Source: Avibacterium sp. 21-586 (GTDB lineage Bacteria; Pseudomonadota; Gammaproteobacteria; Enterobacterales; Pasteurellaceae). From it: a DNA stretch of 64,000 nucleotides. Position 1 is the first letter of the stretch. Each line of letters starts with the position of its first letter. Under the pieces are notes generated by a model that was given only the letters and a program-made list of their open reading frames with translations, did no database searches and had not been told where the DNA came from. Made by a program: the position numbers and the translations under genes. Below are positions 29,543 to 41,267 of this stretch, in pieces. Where the stretch lies: the NCBI RefSeq assembly GCF_026226775.1, contig NZ_JAKKOD010000002.1:1-64000 (forward strand). Reading direction: 5' to 3'.

Positions 29543-30475
29543 ATGCGATTAACTAATCAAGAGCTTTTTCATCGTTATTTCAAACGTTGGATTCGCATCT
29601 ATAAAGAGGGGGCAATTCGCCCTGTTACGCTAGCTAAATATAAAATGACGCATACTTGGCTTATTCGCCTCGCGCCAAGGCTCAGGTTATGTGATTTGAA
29701 TCGCATTAGCTATCAACAACTTTTAAATGATTATGCAAGTAGCCATGAGCGGCAAACTGTGATGGATTTTCATCATCAAATTAAAGGGGCAATTTTAGAT
29801 GCGGTTGATGAAGGATTAGTTATTCGTGATCCTACACGTAAAGCAATTATTAAAGGCAAAATTCCACGCGAGAAAAAACCGAAATATCTCAGCCAATATG
29901 AATTACAAACCCTTATTCATCAGCTTAATTTAAGTGAAAAATTAAGTTTTGACTGGCTGATTTTATTGATTGCCAAAACAGGATTGCGTTTTTCAGAAGC
30001 CCTTGCGGTTACCCCAAAAGATTTTGATTTTGCACGACAAACATTAACCATAAATAAAACCTGGGATTATAAAAATGACGGCGGATTTTTGCCCACTAAA
30101 AATCGATCTTCTATTCGCAAGGTTCAGTTAGATTGGCAAACAATTATTCAATTTGCACAATTAATTCGTCATTGCCCTGAAAATATTCCTATTTTTCTGC
30201 CGAATCAGGAAAAAGTTTATAATTCCACGATTAATGATCTCATTGCACGTTATTGTAAAAAGGCGGCAATCCCAATTATTACGGTGCACGGGCTCCGCCA
30301 CACCCACGCCTCACTGCTGTTATTTGCAGGGGTGTCCATTGCTAGCGTTGCTCGCCGCTTAGGACACGCCAGCATTACCACCACACAAAAAACCTATTTG
30401 CATATTATTCACGAATTGGAAAATAAAGATGTGGATATTGTAATGCGATCATTATCAAATCTAAATATTACTTAA
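29543..30475 (+). CDS. Tyrosine recombinase, probable hsdS cassette switch enzyme
   Basis: This encodes 310 residues from the ATG at 29543, chosen because GGAGG lies 7 bases upstream. It has an N-terminal SAM-like core-binding domain and a C-terminal catalytic domain. Active-site residues are visible: R in 'KTGLRFSEAL' (about 149), H-x-x-R in 'VHGLRHTHAS' (249-252), H in 'RRLGHASI' (275), and Y in 'QKTYLHII' (about 285). No excisionase, phage gene or integration-type att duplication is nearby. It sits between two silent hsdS cassettes, so specificity switching is the most likely job, as in other type I loci with linked recombinases. Confidence 0.85.
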   Translation: MRLTNQELFHRYFKRWIRIYKEGAIRPVTLAKYKMTHTWLIRLAPRLRLCDLNRISYQQLLNDYASSHERQTVMDFHHQIKGAILDAVDEGLVIRDPTRKAIIKGKIPREKKPKYLSQYELQTLIHQLNLSEKLSFDWLILLIAKTGLRFSEALAVTPKDFDFARQTLTINKTWDYKNDGGFLPTKNRSSIRKVQLDWQTIIQFAQLIRHCPENIPIFLPNQEKVYNSTINDLIARYCKKAAIPIITVHGLRHTHASLLLFAGVSIASVARRLGHASITTTQKTYLHIIHELENKDVDIVMRSLSNLNIT

Positions 30476-30498
30476 CTTATAGAAAATAAAGGATTTTT

Positions 30499-30523
30499 CA
30501 CCGCTCTTTAGAGCGGTGATTTT
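30499..30523. terminator. Terminator between recombinase and reverse cassette
   Basis: CACCGCTC and GAGCGGTG form an 8-base perfect stem with loop TTTA. A T-rich tract follows on the plus strand, and an A-rich one precedes it, so it may work both ways. It overlaps the stop of the reverse cassette. Confidence 0.75.
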
Positions 30524-31052
30524 ATCCACTCTCGCTTATGAAGAGTAATAAGACGATCTAGCTGTTTAAATAGATTGCCGATTTTTTGTTGTTCGGGAAG
30601 AGTGGGGATAGAAATTTCTTGCTCCATCATTTTTGTTTTTGAGATGTTATACCGAGAAATACCTTGAGCTAACAAAATTATTTTTGCTCTAATACTTGGG
30701 GAACGTAAATAAAAAGCAAAAAAGTATGGATCAAAGATTTTTACTGGGCGATACCCAAAACAAAAACTGTTCAAATAAACATTCTCAGTATTTTCAAGCC
30801 ATATCGAAGACATTCCAACTTCTTCTGGAGTCTCTGATGATGTTGTAAAAAATACATCTCCAAATTTAACTTCATTTTGCCTACTATCAATTTCAATTCG
30901 ATCTACTCCACTAGATGAAGCAATTGGATTACCAAAAACATTCATATAAGTAATGAATTTTGCTTGTCCATGACCGAAATCTTCTTTTGTCTTACCTGAT
31001 AATCCTGTGTAAGTTTTTCCTACTTCCCCCAACTTGCACTTTTCCCAAGCGT
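30508..31052 (-). pseudogene. Silent hsdS cassette 2, reverse orientation, third recognition domain
   Basis: On the minus strand the frame enters through the border repeat as YAWEKCKLGEVGKTYTG, carries a recognition domain different from both in hsdS, and ends with 'LPEQQKIGNLFKQLDRLITL' before a short tail. The first internal ATG on the minus strand is only the open-frame start at 31032 and has no ribosome site. It has the same borders as the expressed gene but is inverted (31033-31052 and 30533-30552). Moving it into either half of hsdS would give a new specificity. Confidence 0.85.
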
Positions 31053-31180
31053 AAAAATTATTTTTGGTACAGCTACGCCAAAAATCTCACAAAAAACGAC
31101 CGCACTTTTGTAAAAACAATCACCGCCTATCACCTCAATTTCTGATATGATAGACAAACCTTAATTAACAGTAAGAAAAA

Positions 31181-31915
31181 ATGCGAGTACCAAGAATTTA
31201 TCACCCCGTTTCTTTGTTAGGGCAGACTCAATGTGAATTAACGGAAGAAGCGGCAAATCACGTTGGGCGGGTGTTGCGGATGCTGGTGGGGGAACGCCTT
31301 GAATTATTTGATGGTAGCAACCATATTTACCCGTCGGTGATTACGCAAGTGAGCAAAAAAGCAGTGGGTGTGGAGATTTTAGATCGTCAGTTTGATGATC
31401 GCGAAAGTCCGCTGCACATTCATCTTGGGCAAGTGATGTCCCGTGGTGAGAAAATGGAATTTACTATTCAAAAATCTGTTGAGCTTGGGGTGAAAGTGAT
31501 CACGCCGTTGTGGTCGGAACGCTGTGGGGTGAAGCTTGATGCGGAACGTATGGCGAAAAAAATTCAGCAATGGCAGAAAATTGCGATTTCCGCTTGTGAG
31601 CAGTGCGGACGAAACGTGATCCCAGAAATCCGTCCAATGATGAAATTAGAAGAATGGTGTGCGGAGCAAGACGGTATGTTAAAGCTGAATTTGCACCCAC
31701 GCGCGAAATATTCCATTCGCACCTTGCCTACAATGCCGCCTGAAGGGGTACGCTTGCTAATTGGTTCAGAAGGTGGCTTGTCGCCGCAAGAAATTGCGCA
31801 AACGGAGCAACAAGGCTTCACCGAAGTGTTGCTTGGCAAGCGTGTGTTACGCACAGAAACCGCCGCATTAAGCGCAATCACCGCATTACAGGTTTGTTTT
31901 GGGGATTTAGCCTAA
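31181..31915 (+). CDS. rsmE: 16S rRNA (uracil-1498-N3)-methyltransferase
   Basis: RsmE methylates U1498 of 16S rRNA. The 244 residues have the SPOUT-type C-terminal knot with '[16 protein letters not shown]' and '[18 protein letters not shown]', and the N-terminal '[20 protein letters not shown]'. It begins a three-gene run with yqgE (24-base gap) and ruvX, the order I recall from Haemophilus influenzae. It marks the return to core genome after the restriction island. Confidence 0.96.
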   Translation: MRVPRIYHPVSLLGQTQCELTEEAANHVGRVLRMLVGERLELFDGSNHIYPSVITQVSKKAVGVEILDRQFDDRESPLHIHLGQVMSRGEKMEFTIQKSVELGVKVITPLWSERCGVKLDAERMAKKIQQWQKIAISACEQCGRNVIPEIRPMMKLEEWCAEQDGMLKLNLHPRAKYSIRTLPTMPPEGVRLLIGSEGGLSPQEIAQTEQQGFTEVLLGKRVLRTETAALSAITALQVCFGDLA

Positions 31916-31939
31916 CCCCTTGAATTTAGGAAAGAAAAT

Positions 31940-32497
31940 ATGCAATTACAAAACCATTTTTTAATCGCGATGCCTCATTTGGAAGACGATCATTTTTATC
32001 GTTCCGTGGTGTATATTTGCGAGCATAATGAGCAAGGTGCAATGGGATTAGTGCTCACTCAACCAACGGATTTAAGCATTGCCGAACTGTCGATAAAAAT
32101 GAATTTTATGATGGCAGATAATCGCCGTTATCCCAATGAATTAGTGCTAGCTGGCGGCCCAACAAATTTAGAACGTGGCTTTATTCTACACACAGCGGAT
32201 CAAGATCGCTTTTTAAATAGTACTAAAGTAGCTGATAATTTATGGCTTACAACTTCACCTGATGTTATTGATACTTTTGGTACACCTATTCAACCAGAAA
32301 AGTATCTTGTCGCACTCGGCTGTGCAAGTTGGTCAGCTAAACAGTTAGAAACTGAAATTGCTTATAATGATTGGCTTATTGTGCCAGCTAATCAACATAT
32401 TTTATTTGATGTTCCGCCTTTAGAGCGCTGGTCTGCCGCTAATCAATTATTAGGTATTGAGCAACATAATTTTACTTATCAAATGGGGCATAGTTAA
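31940..32497 (+). CDS. yqgE: YqgE/AlgH family protein
   Basis: This encodes 185 residues of the UPF0301 (YqgE/AlgH) family. Signatures are '[20 protein letters not shown]', '[13 protein letters not shown]', '[16 protein letters not shown]' and '[15 protein letters not shown]'. A biochemical role is not established. It overlaps ruvX by one base (TAATG), so it is translationally coupled. Confidence 0.93.
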   Translation: MQLQNHFLIAMPHLEDDHFYRSVVYICEHNEQGAMGLVLTQPTDLSIAELSIKMNFMMADNRRYPNELVLAGGPTNLERGFILHTADQDRFLNSTKVADNLWLTTSPDVIDTFGTPIQPEKYLVALGCASWSAKQLETEIAYNDWLIVPANQHILFDVPPLERWSAANQLLGIEQHNFTYQMGHS

Positions 32498-32928
32498 TGA
32501 CAATCACCGCCCTTGCTTTTGACTTTGGTACGAAAAGTATCGGCTGTGCAATTGGGCAGAGCATTACTGGGTCGGCTCAACCGTTGCCTGCATTTAAAGC
32601 ACAAGATGGCATTCCCAATTGGGCGGCTGTCGAAAAATGCTTAAAAGAATGGAAACCTAACATTGTAGTGGTAGGCTTGCCATTAAATATGGACGGTACA
32701 GAACAACCCCTAACCCAACGTGCGAAAAAATTCGCCAATCGCTTACACGGACGCTTTGGTGTAACCGTTACTTTACAAGATGAACGTCTAACTACCACAG
32801 AAGCACGCGCAGAAATTTTCCAACGCGGAGGCTTTAAAGCCTTAGAAAAAGGCAAAGTGGATAGCATTTCTGCCTGCATTATTTTAGAAAGCTGGTTCGA
32901 AAGCCCTACGGAAAATTTTAGTCCTTAA
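32497..32928 (+). CDS. ruvX: RuvX/YqgF family RNase H-fold nuclease
   Basis: This encodes 143 residues with the RNase H-like fold: '[16 protein letters not shown]' with the first acidic residue, '[15 protein letters not shown]' and '[14 protein letters not shown]'. The family acts in processing of the 5' end of pre-16S rRNA and is listed as a Holliday junction resolvase homologue. It is the last gene of rsmE-yqgE-ruvX and converges on mutS. Confidence 0.94.
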   Translation: MTITALAFDFGTKSIGCAIGQSITGSAQPLPAFKAQDGIPNWAAVEKCLKEWKPNIVVVGLPLNMDGTEQPLTQRAKKFANRLHGRFGVTVTLQDERLTTTEARAEIFQRGGFKALEKGKVDSISACIILESWFESPTENFSP

Positions 32929-32935
32929 AAGGAAT

Positions 32936-32966
32936 AAAAATGCGGTAATTTTTTACCGCACTTTTC
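32936..32966. terminator. Bidirectional terminator between ruvX and mutS
   Basis: TGCGGTAA and TTACCGCA pair around a T-rich loop, flanked by an A run and a T-rich stretch. One arm is part of a complete uptake signal (ACCGCACTT), so the uptake sequence doubles as a terminator. Confidence 0.75.
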
Positions 32967-35555
32967 TCACTTCGCCATTTTCTTTAGCTGATACAAATAG
33001 GCTAAAGCTTGCTTTGGACTCATTTCATCAGGATCAAGATCTTCAATCATCTGCCAAAGTGCATCTTTATGCTCATTTTCTTCCATTAACAACAGTTCGC
33101 CTTGCCCTTGCTGTTGCATTGCTTCTGCATTTAACTGATTGTTTTGTTGGGAGAATTTTTCTAACTGCGCCAGTTTTTGTTTAGCGAGTTTAATCACCGA
33201 TTGCGGAACGCCAGCCAGTGCCGCCACTGCCAAGCCGTAACTTTTACTTGCCGCGCCTTCTTGCACCGCGTGCATAAAGGCGATGGTGTCGTTATGTTCC
33301 ACTGCATCTAAATGCACATTGGCAATGCCTTTCAACTGCTCAGGCAAGACGGTCAGCTCAAAATAATGGGTGGCAAATAAGGTGAGTGAGCGAACTTTTT
33401 GTGCAAGCCATTCTGCACAAGCCCACGCAAGGGAAAGTCCGTCATAGGTGGACGTGCCGCGTCCAATTTCATCAATAAGCACTAAGCTGTTTGCCGTGGC
33501 TTGATGTAAAATGTTCGCCATTTCCGTCATTTCCACCATAAAAGTTGAACGCCCCGAGGCAAGATCATCTGATGCACCAATACGCGTAAAAATACGATCA
33601 ATAGGGCCAATCACTGCACGTTCTGCTGGCACAAAAGATCCCATATAGGCCATTAGCGTGATCAATGCAGTTTGACGCATATAGGTGCTTTTTCCTCCCA
33701 TATTCGGGCCTGTTATAATCAATAAATGGCGATTGGCACTCAGTTTCACTGGGTTGGCAATAAACGGATTTTTGGACACCTGTTCCACCACAGGGTGGCG
33801 GCCATTTTCAATATCCACACCAATTTCATCACTAAAGGTTGGCGCAACATAGTTCAGGCTTTCTGCCCTTTCTGCCAAATTGGTTAGCACATCTAATTCT
33901 GCCAAAGCAAGGCTTGCCAGCTGTAATGCGCCTAAGTGCGGTAATAATTCATCGAAAATTTCTTCATAAAGTTGCTTTTCCAGTGCAAGTGCCGCACCTT
34001 TGGCTTTCAGCACTTTATCTTCATAGGTTTTTAATTCAGGAATAATATAACGTTCCGCATTTTTTAGGGTTTGGCGGCGAACATAATGAATAGGTGCTTT
34101 GTGCGCTTGTCCTTGCGGGATCTGAATATAATAGCCGTGTACCGCATTAAAGCCAATTTTTAGACTATCAATGCCTGTACTTTCTCTCTCTCGTTGCTCT
34201 AGCTCTTCCAAATAACGGGTTGCACCGTCCGAAAGGGAACGCCATTCATCAAGCTCTGCGTTAAAGCCTTCTGCAATCACACCACCATCACGAATCAACA
34301 AAGGCGGATTTTCAATAATCGCACGTTCCAATAAATCTAATTGTGCTGAAAAGTCAGCAATTTGTTGAGAAAATGCGGTAAATTGCGGACAAATTTGTTG
34401 ATTAAGATAATGTTGAATCGCAGGAATTTGTGCGAGTGCCGTGCGTAAACGGGTAAGATCGCGCGGACGCGCTGAACGCAGTGCCACGCGCGCTAAAATG
34501 CGTTCCATATCCCCCACTTGTTGCAAGTGCGATTGAAATTCTGCCACTAAATCTTGCTGCAAAATTTGACTGATAGTTTGTTGGCGTAAGGTTAATTTTT
34601 CACGATCGCGAATCGGTTGGTGAATCCAGCGTTTCAGCAAACGGCTTCCCATTGGAGTAACGCATTTATCCAACACGGAAGAAAGGGTATGCTCTGTGCC
34701 ACCCGCTAGATTTTGGGTGAGTTCTAAATTTCGTCTTGTTGCAGCATCTAATTGAATATTCTGATTATTTTGCAACAAACTAATGCTTTGAATATGGGGC
34801 AACGCGGTACGCTGAGTTTCCTTTGCATATTGCAACAAACAACCTGCGGCACAAAGTCCAAGTAGGGCTTTTTCCACCCCAAAGGCGCGCAAATCTTGTG
34901 TACCGAATTGACGGTTAAGTTGTTCAATGGCAGTTTTTAATTCAAATTCCCAAATGGGACGGCGGCGTAAGCCCTTTGCATTTTCAATTAAATAACGATC
35001 TTCAAAATCTTCACAATAAAGCAATTCCACAGGCTGAATACGCTGTAATTCCGCTTGCAAACTCTCTTTGCTGGCAGGCTCACTCAATTGAAAACGCCCC
35101 GATGCCATATCTAAAGTCGCTAAGCCAAATTTATCTTTTTCCTGATAAACAGCGGCAATCAAATTATCCTGACGTTCGGGCAGTAACGCTTCATCACTGA
35201 TTGTTCCGGGGGTAACAATGCGCACAATTTGGCGTTCCACCGGCCCTTTTGCCGTGGCTGGATCGCCCACCTGCTCACAAATCGCCACACTCTCACCAAG
35301 CTGAACTAATTTCGCTAAATAGCCTTCCACTGCGTGATACGGCACGCCCGCCATCGGAATGGGTTGCCCTGCCGACTGGCCACGTTTGGTCAAGGAAATA
35401 TCTAGCAATGCTGCCGCTTTTTTTGCATCATCATAAAATAATTCGTAAAAATCTCCCATTCGATAAAACAGTAAAATCTCAGGATTTTCTGCTTTCAATC
35501 GAAGGTACTGCTGCATCATTGGAGTGTGTTGGTTATTTGGATTATCTAAGTTCAT
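32967..35555 (-). CDS. mutS: DNA mismatch repair protein MutS
   Basis: MutS finds mismatches and starts methyl-directed repair. The 862 residues contain the mismatch-reading Phe-x-Glu in '[13 protein letters not shown]' (about 33-45), the lever and clamp domains, Walker A '[15 protein letters not shown]', and Walker B with '[17 protein letters not shown]'. The C-terminal tail ends '[18 protein letters not shown]', so the gene is intact. It stands alone on the minus strand between the galU terminator and the ruvX terminator. Confidence 0.97.
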   Translation of the reverse strand: MNLDNPNNQHTPMMQQYLRLKAENPEILLFYRMGDFYELFYDDAKKAAALLDISLTKRGQSAGQPIPMAGVPYHAVEGYLAKLVQLGESVAICEQVGDPATAKGPVERQIVRIVTPGTISDEALLPERQDNLIAAVYQEKDKFGLATLDMASGRFQLSEPASKESLQAELQRIQPVELLYCEDFEDRYLIENAKGLRRRPIWEFELKTAIEQLNRQFGTQDLRAFGVEKALLGLCAAGCLLQYAKETQRTALPHIQSISLLQNNQNIQLDAATRRNLELTQNLAGGTEHTLSSVLDKCVTPMGSRLLKRWIHQPIRDREKLTLRQQTISQILQQDLVAEFQSHLQQVGDMERILARVALRSARPRDLTRLRTALAQIPAIQHYLNQQICPQFTAFSQQIADFSAQLDLLERAIIENPPLLIRDGGVIAEGFNAELDEWRSLSDGATRYLEELEQRERESTGIDSLKIGFNAVHGYYIQIPQGQAHKAPIHYVRRQTLKNAERYIIPELKTYEDKVLKAKGAALALEKQLYEEIFDELLPHLGALQLASLALAELDVLTNLAERAESLNYVAPTFSDEIGVDIENGRHPVVEQVSKNPFIANPVKLSANRHLLIITGPNMGGKSTYMRQTALITLMAYMGSFVPAERAVIGPIDRIFTRIGASDDLASGRSTFMVEMTEMANILHQATANSLVLIDEIGRGTSTYDGLSLAWACAEWLAQKVRSLTLFATHYFELTVLPEQLKGIANVHLDAVEHNDTIAFMHAVQEGAASKSYGLAVAALAGVPQSVIKLAKQKLAQLEKFSQQNNQLNAEAMQQQGQGELLLMEENEHKDALWQMIEDLDPDEMSPKQALAYLYQLKKMAK

Positions 35556-35611
35556 TATATTGCCTAAATTAATCTTGAATACTGCCTATCTTACTCGTAT
35601 TTTTACAGAAC

Positions 35612-35641
35612 AAAAATAGCGTTGTATGGACAACGCTATTT
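35612..35641 (-). terminator. Terminator after galU
   Basis: A 12-base perfect stem (AAATAGCGTTGT with ACAACGCTATTT) with a 4-base loop runs into a T-rich tail on the minus strand, 45 bases past the galU stop. Confidence 0.85.
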
Positions 35642-35686
35642 CTTACATTTTAGTGCGGTAAGAATTTTTTACATTTTTACTCGCGA

Positions 35687-36574
35687 CTACAGAGTTTTTG
35701 CTAATTTTTTAATAAATGTAGCAAATTCATCGCCGAGTTTAGGGTGTCTAATACCATATTCGACAAAGGCTTGCATATAGCCTAATTTATCCCCACAATC
35801 GAAATTGCCGCCAGTTTGGTAAAAGGCTTCAACGGTTTCTTTTTCGATTAACATATCAATGGCATCAGTGAGCTGAATTTCATCGCCCACGCCAACTGGC
35901 GTTTTTGCCAATAGATCCCAAATGCTTGCGGAGAACACATAGCGCCCTACCACAGCAAGATTAGACGGTGCATCTTCCACGGCCGGTTTTTCTACGATGC
36001 GTTTAATCTTCGCGCTTTTACCTGGGTTGAACTGCACGCCTTCACAATCGACAATACCATAACTACTGATATCTTGCTCAGAAACCGGCTCAACCAAGAT
36101 TTGGCTAGCATGGGTTTCTTTAAAGCGTTTGATCATTGCTGCTAGGTTTTCTTTCCGCTGATCGGCACTAAAATCCGTAAGTAGCACATCAGGTAACACC
36201 ACCGCAAAAGGGGCATCCCCCACCAATGGTCGAGCGCATAATACTGCGTGTCCTAAGCCTTTGGCATTACCTTGACGAACGTGCATAATGGTAACATCTT
36301 TCGGGCAAATAGAACGCACTTCTTCTAATAATTGGCGTTTTACCCGTTTTTCCAGCATTGTTTCCAATTCAAAAGAAGTATCAAAATGGTTCTCAATGGC
36401 ATTTTTGGAAGAGTGTGTAACCAATACGATTTCTTTCACGCCCGCAGCCACACATTCACTCACTACATATTGAATTAAAGGCTTATCTACCAGTGTGAGC
36501 ATTTCTTTTGGAATCGCTTTGGTTGCAGGGAGCATTCTTGTACCTAATCCTGCCACAGGAATAACCACTTTCAT
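35687..36574 (-). CDS. galU: UTP-glucose-1-phosphate uridylyltransferase
   Basis: GalU makes UDP-glucose, needed for lipooligosaccharide and Leloir metabolism. The 295 residues show the nucleotide-binding '[19 protein letters not shown]', '[16 protein letters not shown]', '[12 protein letters not shown]' and '[14 protein letters not shown]'. It lies downstream of manB on the same strand, with a uptake-signal hairpin between them. Confidence 0.96.
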   Translation of the reverse strand: MKVVIPVAGLGTRMLPATKAIPKEMLTLVDKPLIQYVVSECVAAGVKEIVLVTHSSKNAIENHFDTSFELETMLEKRVKRQLLEEVRSICPKDVTIMHVRQGNAKGLGHAVLCARPLVGDAPFAVVLPDVLLTDFSADQRKENLAAMIKRFKETHASQILVEPVSEQDISSYGIVDCEGVQFNPGKSAKIKRIVEKPAVEDAPSNLAVVGRYVFSASIWDLLAKTPVGVGDEIQLTDAIDMLIEKETVEAFYQTGGNFDCGDKLGYMQAFVEYGIRHPKLGDEFATFIKKLAKTL

Positions 36575-36691
36575 TTGATATCCTTCTATGTAATTAAAAT
36601 TATTTAATAATCTTACTGCACTTTATCGCTTTTATCTAATGTCGTTAAAACAGCAAGAAAATGGCTATCTGATGATAGCCTAAAAAAGAAT

Positions 36692-36724
36692 ACACCGCAC
36701 TTTATGATCCTTAAAGTGCGGTGT
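36692..36724 (-). terminator. Uptake-signal hairpin terminator after manB
   Basis: Two complete uptake signals in opposite orientation form a 13-base perfect stem (ACACCGCACTTTA with TAAAGTGCGGTGT) with a 7-base loop. T-rich sequence lies on both sides. A second small hairpin (GGCTATC/GATAGCC, 36663-36680) follows on the minus strand. Confidence 0.85.
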
Positions 36725-36736
36725 TTTTTTACTAAG

Positions 36737-38101
36737 TTATTGACGTAATAATGCCAAAATTTCTTCGGTTTTTTCCGTCATTAACGCTTTATCACCTCGC
36801 GTTTCAAGGTTTAAGCGTACCACCGGTTCGGTGTTTGAGGTACGCAAATTGAAACGCCAATTTGGATATTCAATACTGATACCATCAATTTCATCTACTG
36901 AAATAGCCTCTTTCTCATAGGCTGCGCGAACTCGAGCAATGGCTGCCTTGGCATCGGTTAATTTACTATTAATTTCACCTGGAGATGGGAAAGTATTAAT
37001 ACTTTCATTCACTAATTCCCCTAATGATTTACCTGTGGTGCAAACTAATTCCATCACTAATAACCAAGGGATCATACCGCTATCACAATAGAAGAAATCA
37101 CGGAAGTAGTGATGTGCACTCATCTCGCCACCATAGATAGCATCAACCGCACGCATTTTTTCTTTAATGAAAGAGTGACCAGATTTCGACATCACTGCCT
37201 CACCGCCATTTTCTTCCACCAATTTAACGGTGTTCCAAATTAGACGCGGATCATAAATGATTTTCGCCCCTTTATTTTTTTGCAAGAAGGCTTGACCAAG
37301 TAATCCTACGATATAGTAACCTTCGATAAAACCTGCATTTTCATCAAATAAGAAACAGCGGTCAAAATCACCGTCAAAGGCAATGCCCATATCCGCTTTG
37401 TGCTCAAGCACGGCATCAATGGTATCTTGGCGATTTTCGTGTAAGATTGGGTTTGGAATCCCATTTGGGAATGTACCGTCCGGATTGTTATGCACTTTAA
37501 TAAATTCCACCGGCACGCGTTTTGCTCGGAATTGTGCTTCAATAGCATCAATAACGTGCCCTGCTGCACCATTTCCTGAATTAATCACCAATTTCATTGG
37601 TTTTAAATTATCTAAATTGATATAAGATAATAAATGTTCAACGTAATCACCTAATACAGAAAGTTGTTTATATTCCCCACGCTGAGTAACAGCTGGAAAA
37701 TTGTTTTCCTCTGCCAAGCGTTGAATATCTGCTAAACCAGTATCGGCACTAATTGGACGTGAACCTTCACGCACCAATTTTAAGCCATTGTAATCCATCG
37801 GATTATGGCTTGCTGTTACTTCAATTCCACCATCGGCTTTAAGAAAAGAAGTGGCGAAATAAACTTCCTCAGTACCCGTTTCACCCAAATCAATCACGTT
37901 TACCCCAGAGTCTAATAGACCGTTGGTAACCGCACTTTTCAATTCTTTACTGGTTAAACGCACATCACCACCGACAACAATGGTTTTAGGCTTTAAAAAC
38001 TGCCCAAAAGCACGACCAATGCGATAAACAATATCCACATTAAGCTCATCACCTAAGCGACCACGAATATCATATGCTTTGAAGCAAGTTAACTTACTCA
38101 T
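36737..38101 (-). CDS. manB: Phosphomannomutase
   Basis: This converts mannose-6-phosphate to mannose-1-phosphate for GDP-sugar synthesis; some relatives also use glucose phosphates. The product is 454 residues from the ATG at 38101 (AAGGTGG upstream); a longer ORF would begin at 38143 inside csrA. It shows '[15 protein letters not shown]', the phosphoserine loop '[12 protein letters not shown]', metal site '[10 protein letters not shown]', '[11 protein letters not shown]' and '[13 protein letters not shown]'. The match is to E. coli CpsG/ManB as I remember it. It begins 38 bases after csrA. Confidence 0.93.
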   Translation of the reverse strand: MSKLTCFKAYDIRGRLGDELNVDIVYRIGRAFGQFLKPKTIVVGGDVRLTSKELKSAVTNGLLDSGVNVIDLGETGTEEVYFATSFLKADGGIEVTASHNPMDYNGLKLVREGSRPISADTGLADIQRLAEENNFPAVTQRGEYKQLSVLGDYVEHLLSYINLDNLKPMKLVINSGNGAAGHVIDAIEAQFRAKRVPVEFIKVHNNPDGTFPNGIPNPILHENRQDTIDAVLEHKADMGIAFDGDFDRCFLFDENAGFIEGYYIVGLLGQAFLQKNKGAKIIYDPRLIWNTVKLVEENGGEAVMSKSGHSFIKEKMRAVDAIYGGEMSAHHYFRDFFYCDSGMIPWLLVMELVCTTGKSLGELVNESINTFPSPGEINSKLTDAKAAIARVRAAYEKEAISVDEIDGISIEYPNWRFNLRTSNTEPVVRLNLETRGDKALMTEKTEEILALLRQ

Positions 38102-38139
38102 AACTTTCCACCTTTTTCTAATTACTAAGTCAATTAAGA

Positions 38140-38319
38140 TCAAGATGATGCATCATCTTGTTTTTTCATACGTTGGTAAATTTCTTCTCGATAGACAGAC
38201 ACTTCTTTAGGGGCAGTTACCCCCACTTTAATCTGATTACCACGAACACTTAATATCGTAATAGAAATCTCGTCACCAATGAGTAAGCTTTCGCCAACTT
38301 TTCTGGTTAAGATTAGCAT
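38140..38319 (-). CDS. csrA: Carbon storage regulator CsrA
   Basis: CsrA is a small dimeric RNA-binding protein that blocks or stabilises mRNAs with GGA sites. The minus strand encodes 59 residues starting '[18 protein letters not shown]' and including '[20 protein letters not shown]' with the RNA-binding VAPKE-like element (here TAPKE). It lies between alaS and manB, the same place as in Haemophilus influenzae and E. coli relative to alaS. A 146-base gap from alaS could hold its own promoter. Confidence 0.95.
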   Translation of the reverse strand: MLILTRKVGESLLIGDEISITILSVRGNQIKVGVTAPKEVSVYREEIYQRMKKQDDASS

Positions 38320-38465
38320 ACAACCTCCCCATTTTTATCCGACATCTCATCGCTGATTCTTTTTCATTAATGAAATTAAGATACCATTTGCTTCATTTTA
38401 CTCCATTCGCCCAAACAACGTGATGACTAAAATTCAAAGTTGTGAGCTATGGCACAAAATTTTTA

Positions 38466-41090
38466 TTATAAATGGGCGTTTAACCAATCTAAGCAAGCAG
38501 AAATAGCCATTTTTACATTTTCAGGTTGTGAGCCCCCCGCCATTGCCATATCAGGACGACCACCGCCTTTTCCGCCTACTTGCTGAGCCATCAGATTAAC
38601 AAGTTCACCCGCTTTAACTTTTGCGGTTAAATCAGCAGTAACACCCACCACTAAATTTACTTTACCTTCAAATACAGAAACAAACGCAATTACCGCAGAT
38701 CCAAGTTGATTTTTCAAATCATCAACCATCACACGTAGCGATTTTGTTTCCACACCGTCAAGTTGTTGTAACACCACAGAAACACCGTTAATTTTCACCG
38801 CACTTTTTGCCATATCCGATCCAGCTTGCATCGCCGCTTTCTCTTTGAGTTGTTGCAATTCTTTTTCCGCTTTCTTCGCTTTATCTTGTAATTGTTGGAT
38901 TTTATCCGTCAACGAAGAAACATCAGATTTTAATAAATCAGCACTCTGATTTAGCACACCAAGCTGCTGGTGAAGCCAATTAATGGCGGTTTCACCTGTT
39001 ACCGCCTCAATACGGCGAATGCCCGCTGCAATGGCACTTTCACTGATAATTTTGAATAACCCAATCTCACCAGTATATTGCGCGTGAATTCCACCACAAA
39101 GCTCAATCGAAAAATCACCCATTGTGAGAACACGCACTTGTTCGGCGTATTTTTCGCCAAATAAGGCCATCGCCCCTTTTGCTTTAGCGGCATCTAAATC
39201 CATAACTTCAGTTTGAATAGAATAATTAGCACGCACTTGTTGGTTCACTAATTTTTCCACTTCAAATAGTTGTGCTTTAGAAATGGCTTCAGGTTGTGCA
39301 AAGTCAAAACGCAATAAATTGTCTGATACCAATGAGCCTTTTTGCGCAACGTGCTTGCCTAACACTTGTCGTAATGCGGCGTGTAACAAATGCGTTGCAC
39401 TGTGGTTTAAGGAAATTTGTTTACGGCGCGCTACATCAACAACAGCATTCACTGATTGCCCAACGCTTAACGAGCCTGCTGCAAGTACACCAATATGCCC
39501 AAATACTTGACCATATTTTTGCGTGTCGGTAACGTTAAACAACACGTTTTGCCCTTCTAAACGTCCTGTATCACCTACTTGACCACCAGACTCCGCATAA
39601 AACGGGGTATTTTCCAAAATTACCACCGCACTTTGCCCTGCACTAATTTGTTCTACTGGTTTTCCCTCATAGAAAAGTGCGGTGATTTTTGCAATACTTT
39701 CTGACTCGCTATAGCCTTCAAATGCGGTTGAGCCGTCCACACGAATGACGTTGTTATAATCCATACCAAACTGGCTGGCTGATTGTGCGCGTTGGCGTTG
39801 TGCGTCCATTTCACGCTCAAAGCCGGTTTCATCGATGGTAATATCACGTTCACGGCATACATCAGCAGTAAGATCGAGTGGGAAACCAAAGGTATCATAA
39901 AGTTTGAATGCCACTTCGCCAGAAAGTACGCCGTCTTTCACTTGGCTTAAGGCTTCATCTAATAACGCCAAGCCACGCTCTAAGGTGCGAGCAAATTGTT
40001 CTTCTTCTAAACGTAAGATTTTTTCGATATGCGCTTGGTTTGCTTTGATCTCTTGACCTGCTTCCGCCATCACTTCTGCAAGGGTTGGCACAAGTTTGTA
40101 GAAAAAGGCTTCTTTTGCACCAAGTAAATGTCCGTGGCGTACCGCACGGCGGATAATACGGCGCAACACATAACCACGCCCTTCGTTAGAAGGTAACACG
40201 CCATCTGCGATCAAATAGGCACACGAACGAATGTGATCAGCAATGACACGCAAGGATTTATTGCCTAAATCTTTCTCGCCAGTTAATTCTGCCGCTTTTG
40301 CGATAAGTGTTTTAAAAATATCAATATCATAGTTAGAATTAACGTGCTGTAACACAGCGGTAATACGCTCTAAGCCCATTCCCGTATCCACAGACGGTTT
40401 TGGTAATTTTTCCATTGTGCCGTCTGCTTGGCGGTTGAATTGCATAAATACGATATTCCAGATCTCAATGTAGCGATCGCCATCTTCTTCAGGTGAGCCC
40501 GGTGGGCCGCCCCAAATATGATCACCGTGATCGTAGAAAATCTCGGTACAAGGGCCGCACGGGCCTGTATCCCCCATTTGCCAGAAGTTATCTGACGCAT
40601 AAGGTGCGCCTTTATTATCTCCAATACGAATAATACGTTCTGCGGGTACGCCAACTTGTTTATGCCAAATATCATAGGCTTCATCATCGGTTTCATACAC
40701 GGTTACCCAAAGTTTCTCTTTTGGTAACCCTAACCACGCATCTGATGTGAGATATTCCCACGCAAAATGAATCGCATCTTGTTTAAAATAATCACCAAAA
40801 CTGAAATTACCTAGCATTTCAAAGAAGGTGTGATGACGTGCGGTATAACCTACGTTTTCTAAATCGTTATGTTTTCCGCCTGCACGCACACAGCGTTGTG
40901 CGGTTGTAGCACGGCTATAAGAACGCTTGTCTAAGCCAAGAAAAACATCTTTAAATTGGTTCATTCCTGCATTAGTAAACAATAATGTCGGATCATTTTC
41001 TGGGACAAGAGAACTGCTTGCGACAACTTGGTGTCCTTTACTATGGAAAAAATCAAGAAAGGATTTTCTAATTTCTGCGGTTGTTTTCAT
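38466..41090 (-). CDS. alaS: Alanine-tRNA ligase
   Basis: AlaRS charges tRNA-Ala and edits mischarged serine and glycine. The 874 residues show the class II catalytic core ('[19 protein letters not shown]' without the first two residues, '[16 protein letters not shown]'), the editing-site metal ligands 'NHSATHLLH' and '[12 protein letters not shown]', and the C-terminal glycine-rich '[15 protein letters not shown]'. Full length. It lies upstream of csrA on the same strand. Confidence 0.97.
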   Translation of the reverse strand: MKTTAEIRKSFLDFFHSKGHQVVASSSLVPENDPTLLFTNAGMNQFKDVFLGLDKRSYSRATTAQRCVRAGGKHNDLENVGYTARHHTFFEMLGNFSFGDYFKQDAIHFAWEYLTSDAWLGLPKEKLWVTVYETDDEAYDIWHKQVGVPAERIIRIGDNKGAPYASDNFWQMGDTGPCGPCTEIFYDHGDHIWGGPPGSPEEDGDRYIEIWNIVFMQFNRQADGTMEKLPKPSVDTGMGLERITAVLQHVNSNYDIDIFKTLIAKAAELTGEKDLGNKSLRVIADHIRSCAYLIADGVLPSNEGRGYVLRRIIRRAVRHGHLLGAKEAFFYKLVPTLAEVMAEAGQEIKANQAHIEKILRLEEEQFARTLERGLALLDEALSQVKDGVLSGEVAFKLYDTFGFPLDLTADVCRERDITIDETGFEREMDAQRQRAQSASQFGMDYNNVIRVDGSTAFEGYSESESIAKITALFYEGKPVEQISAGQSAVVILENTPFYAESGGQVGDTGRLEGQNVLFNVTDTQKYGQVFGHIGVLAAGSLSVGQSVNAVVDVARRKQISLNHSATHLLHAALRQVLGKHVAQKGSLVSDNLLRFDFAQPEAISKAQLFEVEKLVNQQVRANYSIQTEVMDLDAAKAKGAMALFGEKYAEQVRVLTMGDFSIELCGGIHAQYTGEIGLFKIISESAIAAGIRRIEAVTGETAINWLHQQLGVLNQSADLLKSDVSSLTDKIQQLQDKAKKAEKELQQLKEKAAMQAGSDMAKSAVKINGVSVVLQQLDGVETKSLRVMVDDLKNQLGSAVIAFVSVFEGKVNLVVGVTADLTAKVKAGELVNLMAQQVGGKGGGRPDMAMAGGSQPENVKMAISACLDWLNAHL

Positions 41091-41267
41091 TAAATTCGCC
41101 TTATTCTATCTTCATTAAATTCGTAGTGAATTATGCTATTTTGGCACATTTTTTGTAATTTAGAAAAAACATTTTTCAATCCTAAAAATAAAAAAATCTG
41201 CATTTTTATGATGAAATCATTCATCGTCAAAATACAGATTGCAATTTAAAATAGTGTAAAGAAATTT

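Noticed and set aside
29543..30475. Tyrosine recombinase as evidence of a prophage or integrative element
   Set aside because: There is no neighbouring tRNA, phage gene, excisionase or attachment duplication, while hsdS cassettes flank it on both sides.
25971..31052. Simple invertible-segment model for hsdS switching
   Set aside because: Inversion between one pair of borders would also flip hsdM and the recombinase away from the only promoter. Exchange across both borders or gene conversion fits better.
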